Shown one piece after another: positions 1 through 6,142 of a DNA stretch of 6,455 bases (position 1 is its first letter; every line of letters starts with the position of its first letter). The notes below the pieces were generated by a model. The model did no database searches, was not told where the DNA came from, and saw only the letters and a list, made by a program, of their open reading frames with translations. The DNA is from an uncultured Actinomycetes bacterium (GTDB lineage Bacteria; Actinomycetota; Acidimicrobiia; Acidimicrobiales; Microtrichaceae), in the NCBI GenBank assembly GCA_903941145.1, contig CAJANQ010000282.1:1-6455 (forward strand). Direction: 5' to 3'. A program made the position numbers and the translations under genes.

Positions 1-4
1 CCCA

Positions 5-39
5 GTCTGCCCGGCCGACGCTGGACCGGCCGGGCAGAC
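5..39. terminator. Perfect 13-bp G/C-rich hairpin
   Basis: Bases 5-17 and 27-39 are perfect reverse complements (left arm GTCTGCCCGGCCG), separated by a 9-base loop. No T-run follows on either strand, so this is not a classic intrinsic terminator. Strong U-less hairpins are common between genes in high-GC actinobacteria. It could serve the minus-strand gene ending at 95, or a plus-strand gene left of the window, or both. The inverted repeat is seen directly; the terminator role is inferred. Confidence 0.45.
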
Positions 40-46
40 GGAGCAC

Positions 47-91
47 GTCGGCCCCGCCCACGGAAAGGAGAAAAGCGGGGGCGGGGCGGAC
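47..91 (-). terminator. Probable terminator hairpin after the NYN-domain gene
   Basis: Bases 51-59 (GCCCCGCCC) pair perfectly with 79-87. One mismatch (50/88) follows and then three more pairs (47-49 with 89-91), giving a 13-position stem with one mismatch and a 19-base loop. It begins three bases after the stop codon of the minus-strand gene, the usual place for a terminator. The loop contains TTTT on the minus strand, but no T-run follows the stem. Together with the hairpin at 5-39 it makes a tandem pair. Confidence 0.5.
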
Positions 92-94
92 GGA

Positions 95-790
95 TCAGGC
101 CGCGGCCTGGCCCTGGTCGAGCACGAGGTGCTCGGAGGCCGCGGTGTAGAGCTCTGCCGAGACCGACATGGGCCGGGAGACCACGGTGACGTGGAGCCCC
201 TCGCCCTTGAGGGACCTGGCCAGCGGGGCGAAGGCGTGGTCGCCCGAGGCCACGCAGACCCGGTCGAACTGCCCGACCACCCAGTCGGTGTCGACCACGT
301 CGAGAAGGGCCTTGTCGGCGCCGTCCTTGCCCTTGTAGCCACGGACCTGGTTGGACCCCGTGGCCACCATCACCCGGAACTTGAGCTCCGGGTTGGCACC
401 GAAGAAGAACAGGTCGCCGTCACGGGCACCCACCAGCTGGCGGTAGTCCTCGATGACGGCACGGATCTGCTCGACCGTGGCGTCACGGTGGTCCTCCCCG
501 ATCAGGTTCTCGACGTCCACCACGTGCACGGTGCGCCACTCCGCCGCGGCAACCTTGACGTCCTGGACCACGCACAGGTCCACGACCACGTCGTCGTCCA
601 CGGCCTGGTCGCTGGCCTCGTACGAAGCAGCGGGCACAGCGGGCACAGCGGCCCGAACCGGCAGCGGCCGGGCCGGGGCCAGGTAGATGGCAGGCCACCG
701 GAGGTCCGGGGCGGGCCGGTCGGGCACCAGGACCGAGTCCAGGTTCCAGGCGGTGAGGGGGTTCTGCTGGCTGATCGAGTAGTGCTGCAC
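95..790 (-). CDS. NYN/PIN-like domain protein, putative nuclease
   Basis: A 231-aa protein with a C-terminal NYN-type (PIN-like fold) domain at about residues 85-225. NYN domains are typically Mg/Mn-dependent ribonucleases with a cluster of acidic residues. Visible here are a strand ending in VDVENL (D92, E94, N95), the central GKDGADKALLD segment (D156, D159) and ASGDHAFAPL (D184), which match the family's acidic positions. The Phe-rich strand DLFFFG precedes the central segment. Residues 1-84 are unlike the fold: an N-terminal MQHYSISQQN stretch and an Ala/Pro/Val-rich linker, probably flexible. The frame stays open upstream to 886, but the start was placed at the GTG at 790 because AAAGGAG lies 8 bases before it and the extra 32 codons give an Arg-rich, unconserved-looking peptide. 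It is cytoplasmic, with no signal peptide or membrane segment. It is divergent from the oxidoreductase gene. The natural substrate cannot be read from the sequence. Confidence 0.85.
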   Translation of the reverse strand: MQHYSISQQNPLTAWNLDSVLVPDRPAPDLRWPAIYLAPARPLPVRAAVPAVPAASYEASDQAVDDDVVVDLCVVQDVKVAAAEWRTVHVVDVENLIGEDHRDATVEQIRAVIEDYRQLVGARDGDLFFFGANPELKFRVMVATGSNQVRGYKGKDGADKALLDVVDTDWVVGQFDRVCVASGDHAFAPLARSLKGEGLHVTVVSRPMSVSAELYTAASEHLVLDQGQAAA

Positions 791-798
791 TGTCCTTG

Positions 799-805
799 CT
801 CCTTT
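799..805 (-). promoter_or_regulatory. Ribosome binding site fixing a GTG start
   Basis: On the minus strand the sequence reads AAAGGAG followed by 8 bases and then GTG at 790. It is a strong Shine-Dalgarno match at ideal spacing. It argues against the longer reading that would begin near 886 and run through the intergenic repeats. Confidence 0.75.
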
Positions 806-852
806 GGTCCTTCGTCTCCACTGCCGAGGCAGCGGCGACAATGTGCCAGCAG

Positions 853-891
853 CCTGTGACACGGCCTTCGGCCTGACCTGTGACACGGCCT
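853..891. repeat. 15-bp direct repeat in the divergent intergenic region
   Basis: CCTGTGACACGGCCT occurs exactly at 853-867 and again at 877-891, a 24-bp period with a 9-bp gap. It lies between the divergent NYN-domain gene (start 790) and the oxidoreductase gene (start 964), where both promoters must be. Each copy contains TGTGA, which resembles one half of a CRP/GlxR-type site, but the matching TCACA half is absent. A small inverted repeat, GGCC-TTC-GGCC, lies at 863-873. The repeat is seen directly; an operator role is inferred. Confidence 0.6.
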
Positions 892-947
892 AGGGTCTCC
901 GCCGGGCCCGCCATGGCGGGACCGTCACCCCTGTGGAGCCAGTACCT

Positions 948-953
948 GAGGAG
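948..953 (+). promoter_or_regulatory. Ribosome binding site of the oxidoreductase gene
   Basis: GAGGAG lies 10 bases before the ATG at 964. This supports that start over the in-frame GTG at 880, which lies inside the second intergenic repeat, and over the ATG at 913, which lacks a comparable purine-rich stretch at proper spacing. Confidence 0.55.
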
Positions 954-963
954 ATGGGGCCGA

Positions 964-2064
964 ATGTCGACCAGCAACGGTGAGCGGGAGGTCCGCTACG
1001 GGATCATCGGGTCCGGGATGATGGGCGGGGAGCACCTGCTGGACCTGGCCCACGTGCCCGGAGCTGTCGCCGTGGCGCTCGCCGACCCGGTGGAGTCCAG
1101 CCTCGAGTGGGGCCGGGCCTGCGCCGGCGGCCCGGTCGACACCTACTCCGACTACGCAGACCTGCTGGCCCGCGACGACCTGGACGCCGTGGTCATTTCG
1201 ACCCCCAACATGACGCACGCCGCGGTCCTCGACGACGTGCTGGCCACCGACCTGGCCGTCCTGGTCGAAAAGCCGCTCTGCACCACCGTCGACGACGCCG
1301 TCGCCGTCGCAAAGAAGGCAGACGGCCGCGACGCCCTCACCTGGGTCGGCCTGGAGTACCGCTACATGCCGACCGTGCAGGTCATGGTGAACGAGCTGGC
1401 CACCGGCCGCCACGGCCGGACCCGCATGGTGTCGGTCCGCGAGCACCGCTACCCGTTCGTGGAGAAGGTCGGCGACTGGAACCGGTTCAACGAGAACACC
1501 GGCGGCACGCTCGTCGAGAAGTGCTGCCACTTCTTCGACTTGATGCGGGTCGTGGCCGGTGCGGACCCGGTGCGGGTGCTGGCGTCGGGCGGCCAGGACG
1601 TCAACCACCTCGACGAGGTCTACGACGGCCGGACCCCCGACATCCTCGACAACGCGTTCGTCGTCGTGGAGTTCGCCAACGGCGTCCGGGGCCTGCTCGA
1701 CCTGTGCATGTTCGCCGAGGGCGGCCGGTTCGAGCAGGAGCTCACGGTCGTCGGCGATACCGGCAAGTACGAGTCGACCGTCCCGGGCGACACCGTGTGG
1801 TGGGGTCCCCGTGACGGCTCGGGCGTCGTCGACATCCCGGCACCGATGCACCCCGACGTGCCCTACCCCGAGTTCCACATGGGCTCGTCGTTCGTCGAGC
1901 ACCTGCACTTCGTGGACCACGTGCGCAGCGGCCGGCCCGCCGAGGTCACGGTCTGGGACGGCGTGTGGTCGGTGGCCATGGGCGCTGCTGCCCACCTGTC
2001 GATCGACGAGGGTCGACCGGTGCTGCTCGAGGAACTCGGCGCACCCTTCCTCACTGCTTCCTGA
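964..2064 (+). CDS. Gfo/Idh/MocA-family NAD(P)-dependent oxidoreductase
   Basis: A 366-aa protein of typical family length. An N-terminal Rossmann domain (about 10-125) has the dinucleotide-binding loop G-S-G-M-M-G at residues 16-21, followed by LADP (39-42) at the end of the second strand, where the cofactor ribose is read. VVISTPNMTHA (76-86) and VEKPL (101-105) are family hallmarks; K103 is the usual catalytic lysine. The C-terminal alpha/beta domain (about 130-345) has E180-type surroundings GGTLVEKCCHFFD, giving the conserved H-x-x-D pair H189/D192 used in substrate binding and proton transfer. Such enzymes oxidise or reduce sugars, inositols, or related cyclic or amino-sugar substrates in the cytoplasm. 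The exact substrate cannot be assigned and no sugar-pathway or transporter genes are adjacent, so this looks like a stand-alone gene. The start at ATG 964 begins just before the Rossmann strand, as expected. The protein reads intact, with all key residues present. Confidence 0.92.
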   Translation: MSTSNGEREVRYGIIGSGMMGGEHLLDLAHVPGAVAVALADPVESSLEWGRACAGGPVDTYSDYADLLARDDLDAVVISTPNMTHAAVLDDVLATDLAVLVEKPLCTTVDDAVAVAKKADGRDALTWVGLEYRYMPTVQVMVNELATGRHGRTRMVSVREHRYPFVEKVGDWNRFNENTGGTLVEKCCHFFDLMRVVAGADPVRVLASGGQDVNHLDEVYDGRTPDILDNAFVVVEFANGVRGLLDLCMFAEGGRFEQELTVVGDTGKYESTVPGDTVWWGPRDGSGVVDIPAPMHPDVPYPEFHMGSSFVEHLHFVDHVRSGRPAEVTVWDGVWSVAMGAAAHLSIDEGRPVLLEELGAPFLTAS

Positions 2065-2079
2065 GGACCGGTCGCTGAT

Positions 2080-2100
2080 TCCCAAGGGATGCCCGTTTTT
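2080..2100 (+). terminator. Weak possible terminator after the oxidoreductase gene
   Basis: Fifteen bases after the stop codon are TCCC-AA-GGGA (2080-2089) and GGG-ATG-CCC (2086-2094), mutually exclusive tiny stems, then a run of five T at 2096-2100. The T-run is striking in such G+C-rich DNA, but both stems are very short, so the call is weak. The T-run could equally belong to the upstream part of the next promoter. Confidence 0.25.
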
Positions 2101-2117
2101 CCTCAACGAATCCTCAA
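2100..2117. repeat. Two TCCTCAA direct repeats, 11 bp apart
   Basis: TCCTCAA occurs at 2100-2106 and 2111-2117, one helical turn apart. The second copy overlaps the candidate -35 element of the signalling operon. Repeats with 11-bp period are the usual layout of OmpR/PhoB-type response-regulator sites, but a 7-bp repeat may be chance. Confidence 0.3.
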
Positions 2118-2140
2118 GTAGCCTGTCGGGGTACCGATAG
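2114..2140 (+). promoter_or_regulatory. Candidate sigma-28 (FliA/WhiG-type) promoter
   Basis: The flagellar sigma-28 consensus is TAAAGTTT, 11 bases, GCCGATAA, or in shorter form TAAA, 15 bases, GCCGATAA. Here TCAAGTAG (2114-2121), 11 bases, then ACCGATAG (2133-2140) match it at exact spacing: 5 of 8 positions in the -35 and 6 of 8 in the -10, including the core CCGATA. Transcription would start near 2147, leaving a leader of about 55 bases before the ATG at 2202. An alternative housekeeping -10, TAGCCT, lies at 2119-2124 with only a poor -35. The -10 overlaps a short inverted repeat, GATAGGTATC (2136-2145). Confidence 0.5.
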
Positions 2141-2201
2141 GTATCTGCGCAACTGCTTGTAGCTGTTGGTCCGCAGCGGGGCGCTGACGGGAGAGGAACC
2201 C

Positions 2202-4742
2202 ATGGACAGCACTGACCGGCTCGAGGTCATGGAGGACGGCATGGTGCCGGACCTCCGCGACCCGTCCGTCACCCCGGACCCGGTCCCCCCGACCGACCTC
2301 GGCGACTTCTTCCTGAAGGCGCCGGTCCTGACCTGCCGGGCCACCCCGGACGGGTACCTCGCAGAGGTGGGCGGCCCTTGGACCGAGACGCTCGGGTGGA
2401 CCCGCGAGCAGCTCACCAGCCGGCCGTTCTTCGACCTCGTCCACCCGGACGACATCGCGGCCACGACCGACGCGCTCAGCACCCTGAACCAGGGCTCCGC
2501 GGTTTCTGCGTTCGTGAACCGCTACCGGGACGTCGACGGTGCGTGGCACCACATCCGCTGGCACTGCCATCAGACGCCCGACGGGCTCATCTATGCCGTT
2601 GCCATCGACGTCACGCACGAAGTCGCCCAGGAGCTGGCGCTCAAGTTCCACACGCTGATGCTCGAGGCCTTGACCGAGTTCCAGGACGCGACCATCGACT
2701 CTGACCTCACCGACGTGCCCGCCTGGGTGCTCGGCGAGCGGCTCCGCCAGCTCACCGGCGCCAACGAGGTCATGGTGGCCGCCACGACCGAGCGTCGTGG
2801 CTACGGCCCGGTCCTTGCCGTCCTCTCTGCCACCCCCGCCTTTGCTGCCGCTGTCGAGCACCACTCCCCCGCGACGGCCGACATCTGGTCGCCCATGCCG
2901 TGCCTCGGGTTCATGTCCGACCTCAACACCCTCACCGGCGCCGCGGTCCGCACCGGCGAGCCGGTACTTGCTGGCGAGGCCGAGCACGACGTGCGACGCA
3001 GCACCCACCCGGAGCACGAGCCCCAGCTGGTGAACCTGGTCGCTCTCCCTCTCTATGGCGTCGACGGGGTCGTGGGCGTCATCGCGCTCGGCAACCTGCC
3101 CGTGGGGGCCGACCCCGAGCTGGTCAACCTGCTCGAGCCCGTCTGTGCCACGGTGGCCAGCGCCATCGAACGCGTCACGGCCCGGGAGCGCCAGCGCGAG
3201 CTGAACCGGGAGAACGACAAGGCCAAGGCGCTGCTCCGGGCCATCGCCGAGGACACGGACACGCTCCTGGTCGTCACCCACGCGGACGAGTCCGTGTACT
3301 TCCTCAACGCCGGCGCCGAGCGGCTGCTCGGCGTCTCCAGCCAGGTCGTGGCCGGTACCGCCACGGTCGCCGCCTTCGTCGGGGTCCCCGGCACCGACCC
3401 TGCCGGGAGCAGGACCGACTACATGGAGGCCTACCGGCTCTGGGCGACGGACCCCAACCGTTCGCGAGCCGAGTGGACGTTCATCGGCACCGACGGCACC
3501 CGGACCCCGATGCTGGTCACCGTCACCGCCCTCTACGACTCCGACGGTGCGCCCGACGGGTGGGTCCACATGGGCACCAGCCTCGCCGACCGCCACGAGG
3601 CCGACCAGAACCGCTCCCAGGCCGCCGAGCTGTCCGCGGAGATCACCTCTCTGCGGGACCGGGAGCGCGAGCTCGGCCTGCTCGCCGAGGCTACCGAGTA
3701 CGTCATGTCCGCCACCTCGCTGCGCGACGCACTCCAGGTGATCCGGACCTACGTGCCGAACATCCTTGGCACCGACACCCTCGACGTCCTTCCCGTCACC
3801 CTCGGCAGCCCGCGCGACCCGAACGAGGACGACCTCCACGTGGCGATCCACACCGAGGACTGCTGGGCGCTGCGCACCGGCCACGCCCACCTCACCCGCT
3901 CCGGCCAGGCCGCTCGGTGCCGGCACCTCGGCAGCGGCAGCAGCAGCCACCTGTGCGTGCCGCTCACCGACGGCGACCGCACCGTCGCCGTGCTCTCCAC
4001 CAGGGTCGACCTGCTGGGCAGCAGCGAACGCGAGGCCACGAGCCGGGCCGAGGACGTTGCCCGGCAGATGGGCGTGGCGCTCGCCAACCTGAGCCTCCGC
4101 CGCTCGCTCGAGCGCCAGGCCGTCGCCGACCCGCTCACCGGTGTCGGGAACCGCCGCGCCGCCGACCGCGACATGCAGCACGCCCTCGGCAGTTGCCGCC
4201 GGAACAACGAGACCTTCGGGATCCTCATGATCGACCTGGACCGGTTCAAGACCGTCAACGACACCCACGGCCACGAGGTCGGCGACCGGGTCCTGTGCGA
4301 GGTCGCCGAACTCATGCGGAACTCCCTGCGGGAGGGCGACACGGTCGCCCGACTCGGCGGCGAGGAGTTCCTGGTCGTGCTCCGCAACATCGGCCCGCAG
4401 GCCACCGTCGACGTGGCCGAGGCGCTCCGCCGCCGCATCGAGGACGAGGTCCAGGTGGCCGACGGGTGGAACTGCACCGTCTCGGTCGGGGCGCTCCACG
4501 TCAGCGACGCGATCTCCGACTCGGACTCCCTGATCGCTGCTGCCGACTGCGCGCTCTACCGAGCCAAGGAGCACGGCCGGAACATGGTCGTCGTGGCGAT
4601 GGAGCAGGACGCAATCGACAACCCGTGCAGCGGTCCGACCCGGGTCCGTCTGATCCAGGACGACCTTCCGGCACCGACGGCCGCACCCGTGGTCGACCCC
4701 GCCGACGAGTCCACCCCCCACCAAGGAGCCGGTCGCCCGTGA
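2202..4742 (+). CDS. Multisensor diguanylate cyclase (PAS-GAF-PAS-GAF-GGDEF)
   Basis: An 846-aa soluble protein that should make cyclic di-GMP from two GTP. Domains in order: PAS (about 36-145, with FFDLVHPDD and the RYRDVDGAWHHIRW strand); GAF (about 146-325); a charged helical linker (326-345); PAS (about 346-465); a second charged helix (466-492); GAF (about 493-635) with the EDCWALR signature; GGDEF (about 639-800); and a Pro-rich tail. The cyclase domain is complete: DPLTGVGNRR (643-652), IDLDRFKTVND (677-687, metal-binding D678) and GGEEF (719-723). R710-E-G-D713 lies five residues before GGEEF, the classic RxxD site for product inhibition. In GAF2, C554, H563, C573, H575 and C585 could form a metal, haem or redox site; that is inference. 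No membrane segment or EAL domain is present. The start at ATG 2202 follows GGGAGAGG with a 5-base spacer; a TTG 12 codons upstream is less likely. Its stop overlaps the start of the next gene, so the two are probably translationally coupled. Confidence 0.93.
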   Translation: MDSTDRLEVMEDGMVPDLRDPSVTPDPVPPTDLGDFFLKAPVLTCRATPDGYLAEVGGPWTETLGWTREQLTSRPFFDLVHPDDIAATTDALSTLNQGSAVSAFVNRYRDVDGAWHHIRWHCHQTPDGLIYAVAIDVTHEVAQELALKFHTLMLEALTEFQDATIDSDLTDVPAWVLGERLRQLTGANEVMVAATTERRGYGPVLAVLSATPAFAAAVEHHSPATADIWSPMPCLGFMSDLNTLTGAAVRTGEPVLAGEAEHDVRRSTHPEHEPQLVNLVALPLYGVDGVVGVIALGNLPVGADPELVNLLEPVCATVASAIERVTARERQRELNRENDKAKALLRAIAEDTDTLLVVTHADESVYFLNAGAERLLGVSSQVVAGTATVAAFVGVPGTDPAGSRTDYMEAYRLWATDPNRSRAEWTFIGTDGTRTPMLVTVTALYDSDGAPDGWVHMGTSLADRHEADQNRSQAAELSAEITSLRDRERELGLLAEATEYVMSATSLRDALQVIRTYVPNILGTDTLDVLPVTLGSPRDPNEDDLHVAIHTEDCWALRTGHAHLTRSGQAARCRHLGSGSSSHLCVPLTDGDRTVAVLSTRVDLLGSSEREATSRAEDVARQMGVALANLSLRRSLERQAVADPLTGVGNRRAADRDMQHALGSCRRNNETFGILMIDLDRFKTVNDTHGHEVGDRVLCEVAELMRNSLREGDTVARLGGEEFLVVLRNIGPQATVDVAEALRRRIEDEVQVADGWNCTVSVGALHVSDAISDSDSLIAAADCALYRAKEHGRNMVVVAMEQDAIDNPCSGPTRVRLIQDDLPAPTAAPVVDPADESTPHQGAGRP
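4723..4728 (+). promoter_or_regulatory. Ribosome binding site inside the cyclase gene
   Basis: AAGGAG lies within the last codons of the cyclase gene, 10 bases before the GTG at 4739. It supports that GTG as the start of the downstream sensor and initiation from within the upstream coding region, as expected for a coupled pair. Confidence 0.55.
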
Positions 4743-6103
4743 GCCCCCTGCAACAAGCACTCGACGAACTCGCCGGCCCCTGGCGCACGGCGCAGGACAT
4801 CCACGACGTCGCCGCCGCGTTCGACCCTGCGCAGTCGTTCGCCGCCACGCTGCTCGAGCAGATGCCGATCGGCGTGGTCGTCCAGGGCCTCGACGGGGCG
4901 ATCCTGGCGTTCAACACCGCGGCGTCCCGGATCCTCCGGCTCAGCCCGGACCAGCTCCGCGGCCGCACCTCGTTCGACCCGGCGTGGAGGTCGATCCACG
5001 AAGACGGCTCGCCGTTCCCCGGTGACACCCACCCGGCGATGCGGTCGCTGCAGAGCGGCGCCCGGGAGCGCGACACGATGGGCGTGCGCGTCGCCGAGGA
5101 GGAGCCCACCTGGATCGACATCGACGCCCGACCGGTCCGCAACGCCGCCGACGACGTCGTCGGGGTCGTCTGCCTCTTCGTCGACATCACCGCCGAGCGC
5201 AACGCCAAGGACAAGGTCGCCCAGACCCTCTACCGGTTCGAGGTCATCGCCTCGGAGGCCAGCGACGTCATGCTCGCTCTCGACGAGACCGGTGCCGTCA
5301 CGTACGCCACCCCCTCCGCGCTGCGGATCCTGGGCCGCGACCCCGAGTCGCTCCTCGGGTCCCAGGTGTCCGACCTGTTCGAGGGGATCGACTCGGTCGA
5401 GGTTGAGCGGGGTGTCCAGGACGTCCTGCTCCGCTACGGGTCGTCCAACAGACGCACGCTGCCTGTCCAGCTGCCCGGTGGCCCGGTCCGCTGGTTCGAG
5501 CTGCGCATGAAGAACTACCTGCACGACCCCGCCATGGGCCGCGTGCTGGTCACGCTCATCGACGTCGACGACCGGGTCAGCGCAGAGGAGGAGCTCCGGC
5601 GGGTCAACGTGGACCTTCAACGACGGCTCGACGAGCTCGACCGCACCCACCAGCTGGACCGGCTCCTGGGGACCGGCACCGAGCTGCTGGTGCGCTGCGT
5701 CGACGCCGACGAGGTCACCGACGTGCTCTGGGACTGCACCGAACAGGCCTTCGCCGGCCACCGCATGACGCTGCGCCTGTCGTCACCGTCGACCGGCGAG
5801 ATGCAGCCCATCCGCAGCACCGGCGGACTGCACTCCAACGTGCGGGTCGACGAGTGCTGGGCGCTGCGCACCCGTCGGGTCCACCTGAGCGAGGTCGGCG
5901 GCGTCCGTTGCCACCACATCGCCGACGGCGCCAAGGTGGTGTGCATCCCGTTCGTGGTGGACGGTCGGGTCGTTGCGCTGGCCGAGGTCGAGCACGACCA
6001 CCTGGCCGACGACGGCGCGACCGAGCTGGTCAACGCGGCGACGTCGATGTCGATGCGGCTCTCGACCGCCATCCCGCCGACGTCGGTGGTCGACCTGCCC
6101 TGA
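4739..6103 (+). CDS. PAS-PAS-GAF sensor protein without output domain
   Basis: A 454-aa soluble protein with only sensory domains. PAS1 covers about 30-155 and carries IHEDGSPFPGDTHPA followed by PTWIDIDARPV, a PAS type common in diguanylate cyclases and histidine kinases. PAS2 covers about 165-280. A charged helix, probably coiled coil, follows (278-310), then a GAF domain (about 305-445). The GAF has DECWALR (371-377) with C373, H382, C391, H393 and C402, the same pattern and nearly the same spacing as GAF2 of the cyclase just upstream. There is no kinase, GGDEF, EAL, HTH or methyl-accepting region; the protein ends in a short tail after the GAF. The GTG start at 4739 overlaps the cyclase stop by 4 bases (GTGA), and AAGGAG precedes it. 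The same frame is open far upstream, but that part is an Arg/Pro-rich shadow of the cyclase gene. A likely role is partner or modulator of the cyclase, perhaps by heterodimerisation; this is inferred from context. Ligand unknown. Confidence 0.88.
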   Translation: MSPLQQALDELAGPWRTAQDIHDVAAAFDPAQSFAATLLEQMPIGVVVQGLDGAILAFNTAASRILRLSPDQLRGRTSFDPAWRSIHEDGSPFPGDTHPAMRSLQSGARERDTMGVRVAEEEPTWIDIDARPVRNAADDVVGVVCLFVDITAERNAKDKVAQTLYRFEVIASEASDVMLALDETGAVTYATPSALRILGRDPESLLGSQVSDLFEGIDSVEVERGVQDVLLRYGSSNRRTLPVQLPGGPVRWFELRMKNYLHDPAMGRVLVTLIDVDDRVSAEEELRRVNVDLQRRLDELDRTHQLDRLLGTGTELLVRCVDADEVTDVLWDCTEQAFAGHRMTLRLSSPSTGEMQPIRSTGGLHSNVRVDECWALRTRRVHLSEVGGVRCHHIADGAKVVCIPFVVDGRVVALAEVEHDHLADDGATELVNAATSMSMRLSTAIPPTSVVDLP

Positions 6104-6108
6104 CGGGT

Positions 6109-6142
6109 CGCCCGGGCCGCGGGCGTGCGGCACGATGTGCGC
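6109..6142 (+). promoter_or_regulatory. Possible leaderless promoter and nested palindromes
   Basis: The 39-base gap before the PPOX gene has no Shine-Dalgarno sequence. CACGAT (6131-6136) ends six bases before the ATG at 6143, the position expected of a -10 box for a leaderless transcript, and fits the loose actinobacterial TAnnnT pattern only in part. A 6-bp hairpin (CGCCCG 6109-6114 with CGGGCG 6120-6125) lies upstream and might weakly end the operon transcript. CGTGC-G-GCACG (6124-6134) and GCAC-GAT-GTGC (6130-6140) are short palindromes overlapping the box. Confidence 0.3.

Noticed and set aside
128..859. A plus-strand frame opposite the NYN-domain gene
   Set aside because: The NYN motifs, ribosome binding site and downstream hairpins all support the minus strand; the plus-strand translation is Gly/Val/His-rich without motifs.
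853..891. A full CRP/GlxR-type site in the intergenic region
   Set aside because: Only TGTGA half-sites in the same orientation are present; the TCACA partner at six-base spacing is missing.
925..2106. A 393-codon minus-strand frame opposite the oxidoreductase gene
   Set aside because: It is a low-complexity His/Val/Gly-rich shadow. The plus-strand frame carries clear Gfo/Idh/MocA motifs.
2141..2201. Possible riboswitch, such as a cyclic di-GMP aptamer, in the leader of the cyclase operon
   Set aside because: The leader is only about 55-60 bases, with no conserved aptamer core or stable stem; the best pairing (CTGCG 2145-2149 with CGCAG 2172-2176) is five pairs with a long loop.
2900..4738. 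The upstream open part of the sensor-gene frame, which would make a 1067-aa protein
   Set aside because: Before 4739 the translation is Arg/Pro-rich without domains and lies entirely within the cyclase gene in another frame. The GTG at 4739 has a ribosome binding site and starts the recognisable protein.
2103..4760. A very long open minus-strand frame (885 codons) opposite the diguanylate cyclase gene
   Set aside because: Its translation is Gly/Val/Arg/His-rich with no recognisable domain, and it mirrors the cyclase codons. In about 70% G+C DNA the antisense frame that matches the wobble positions is often stop-free.
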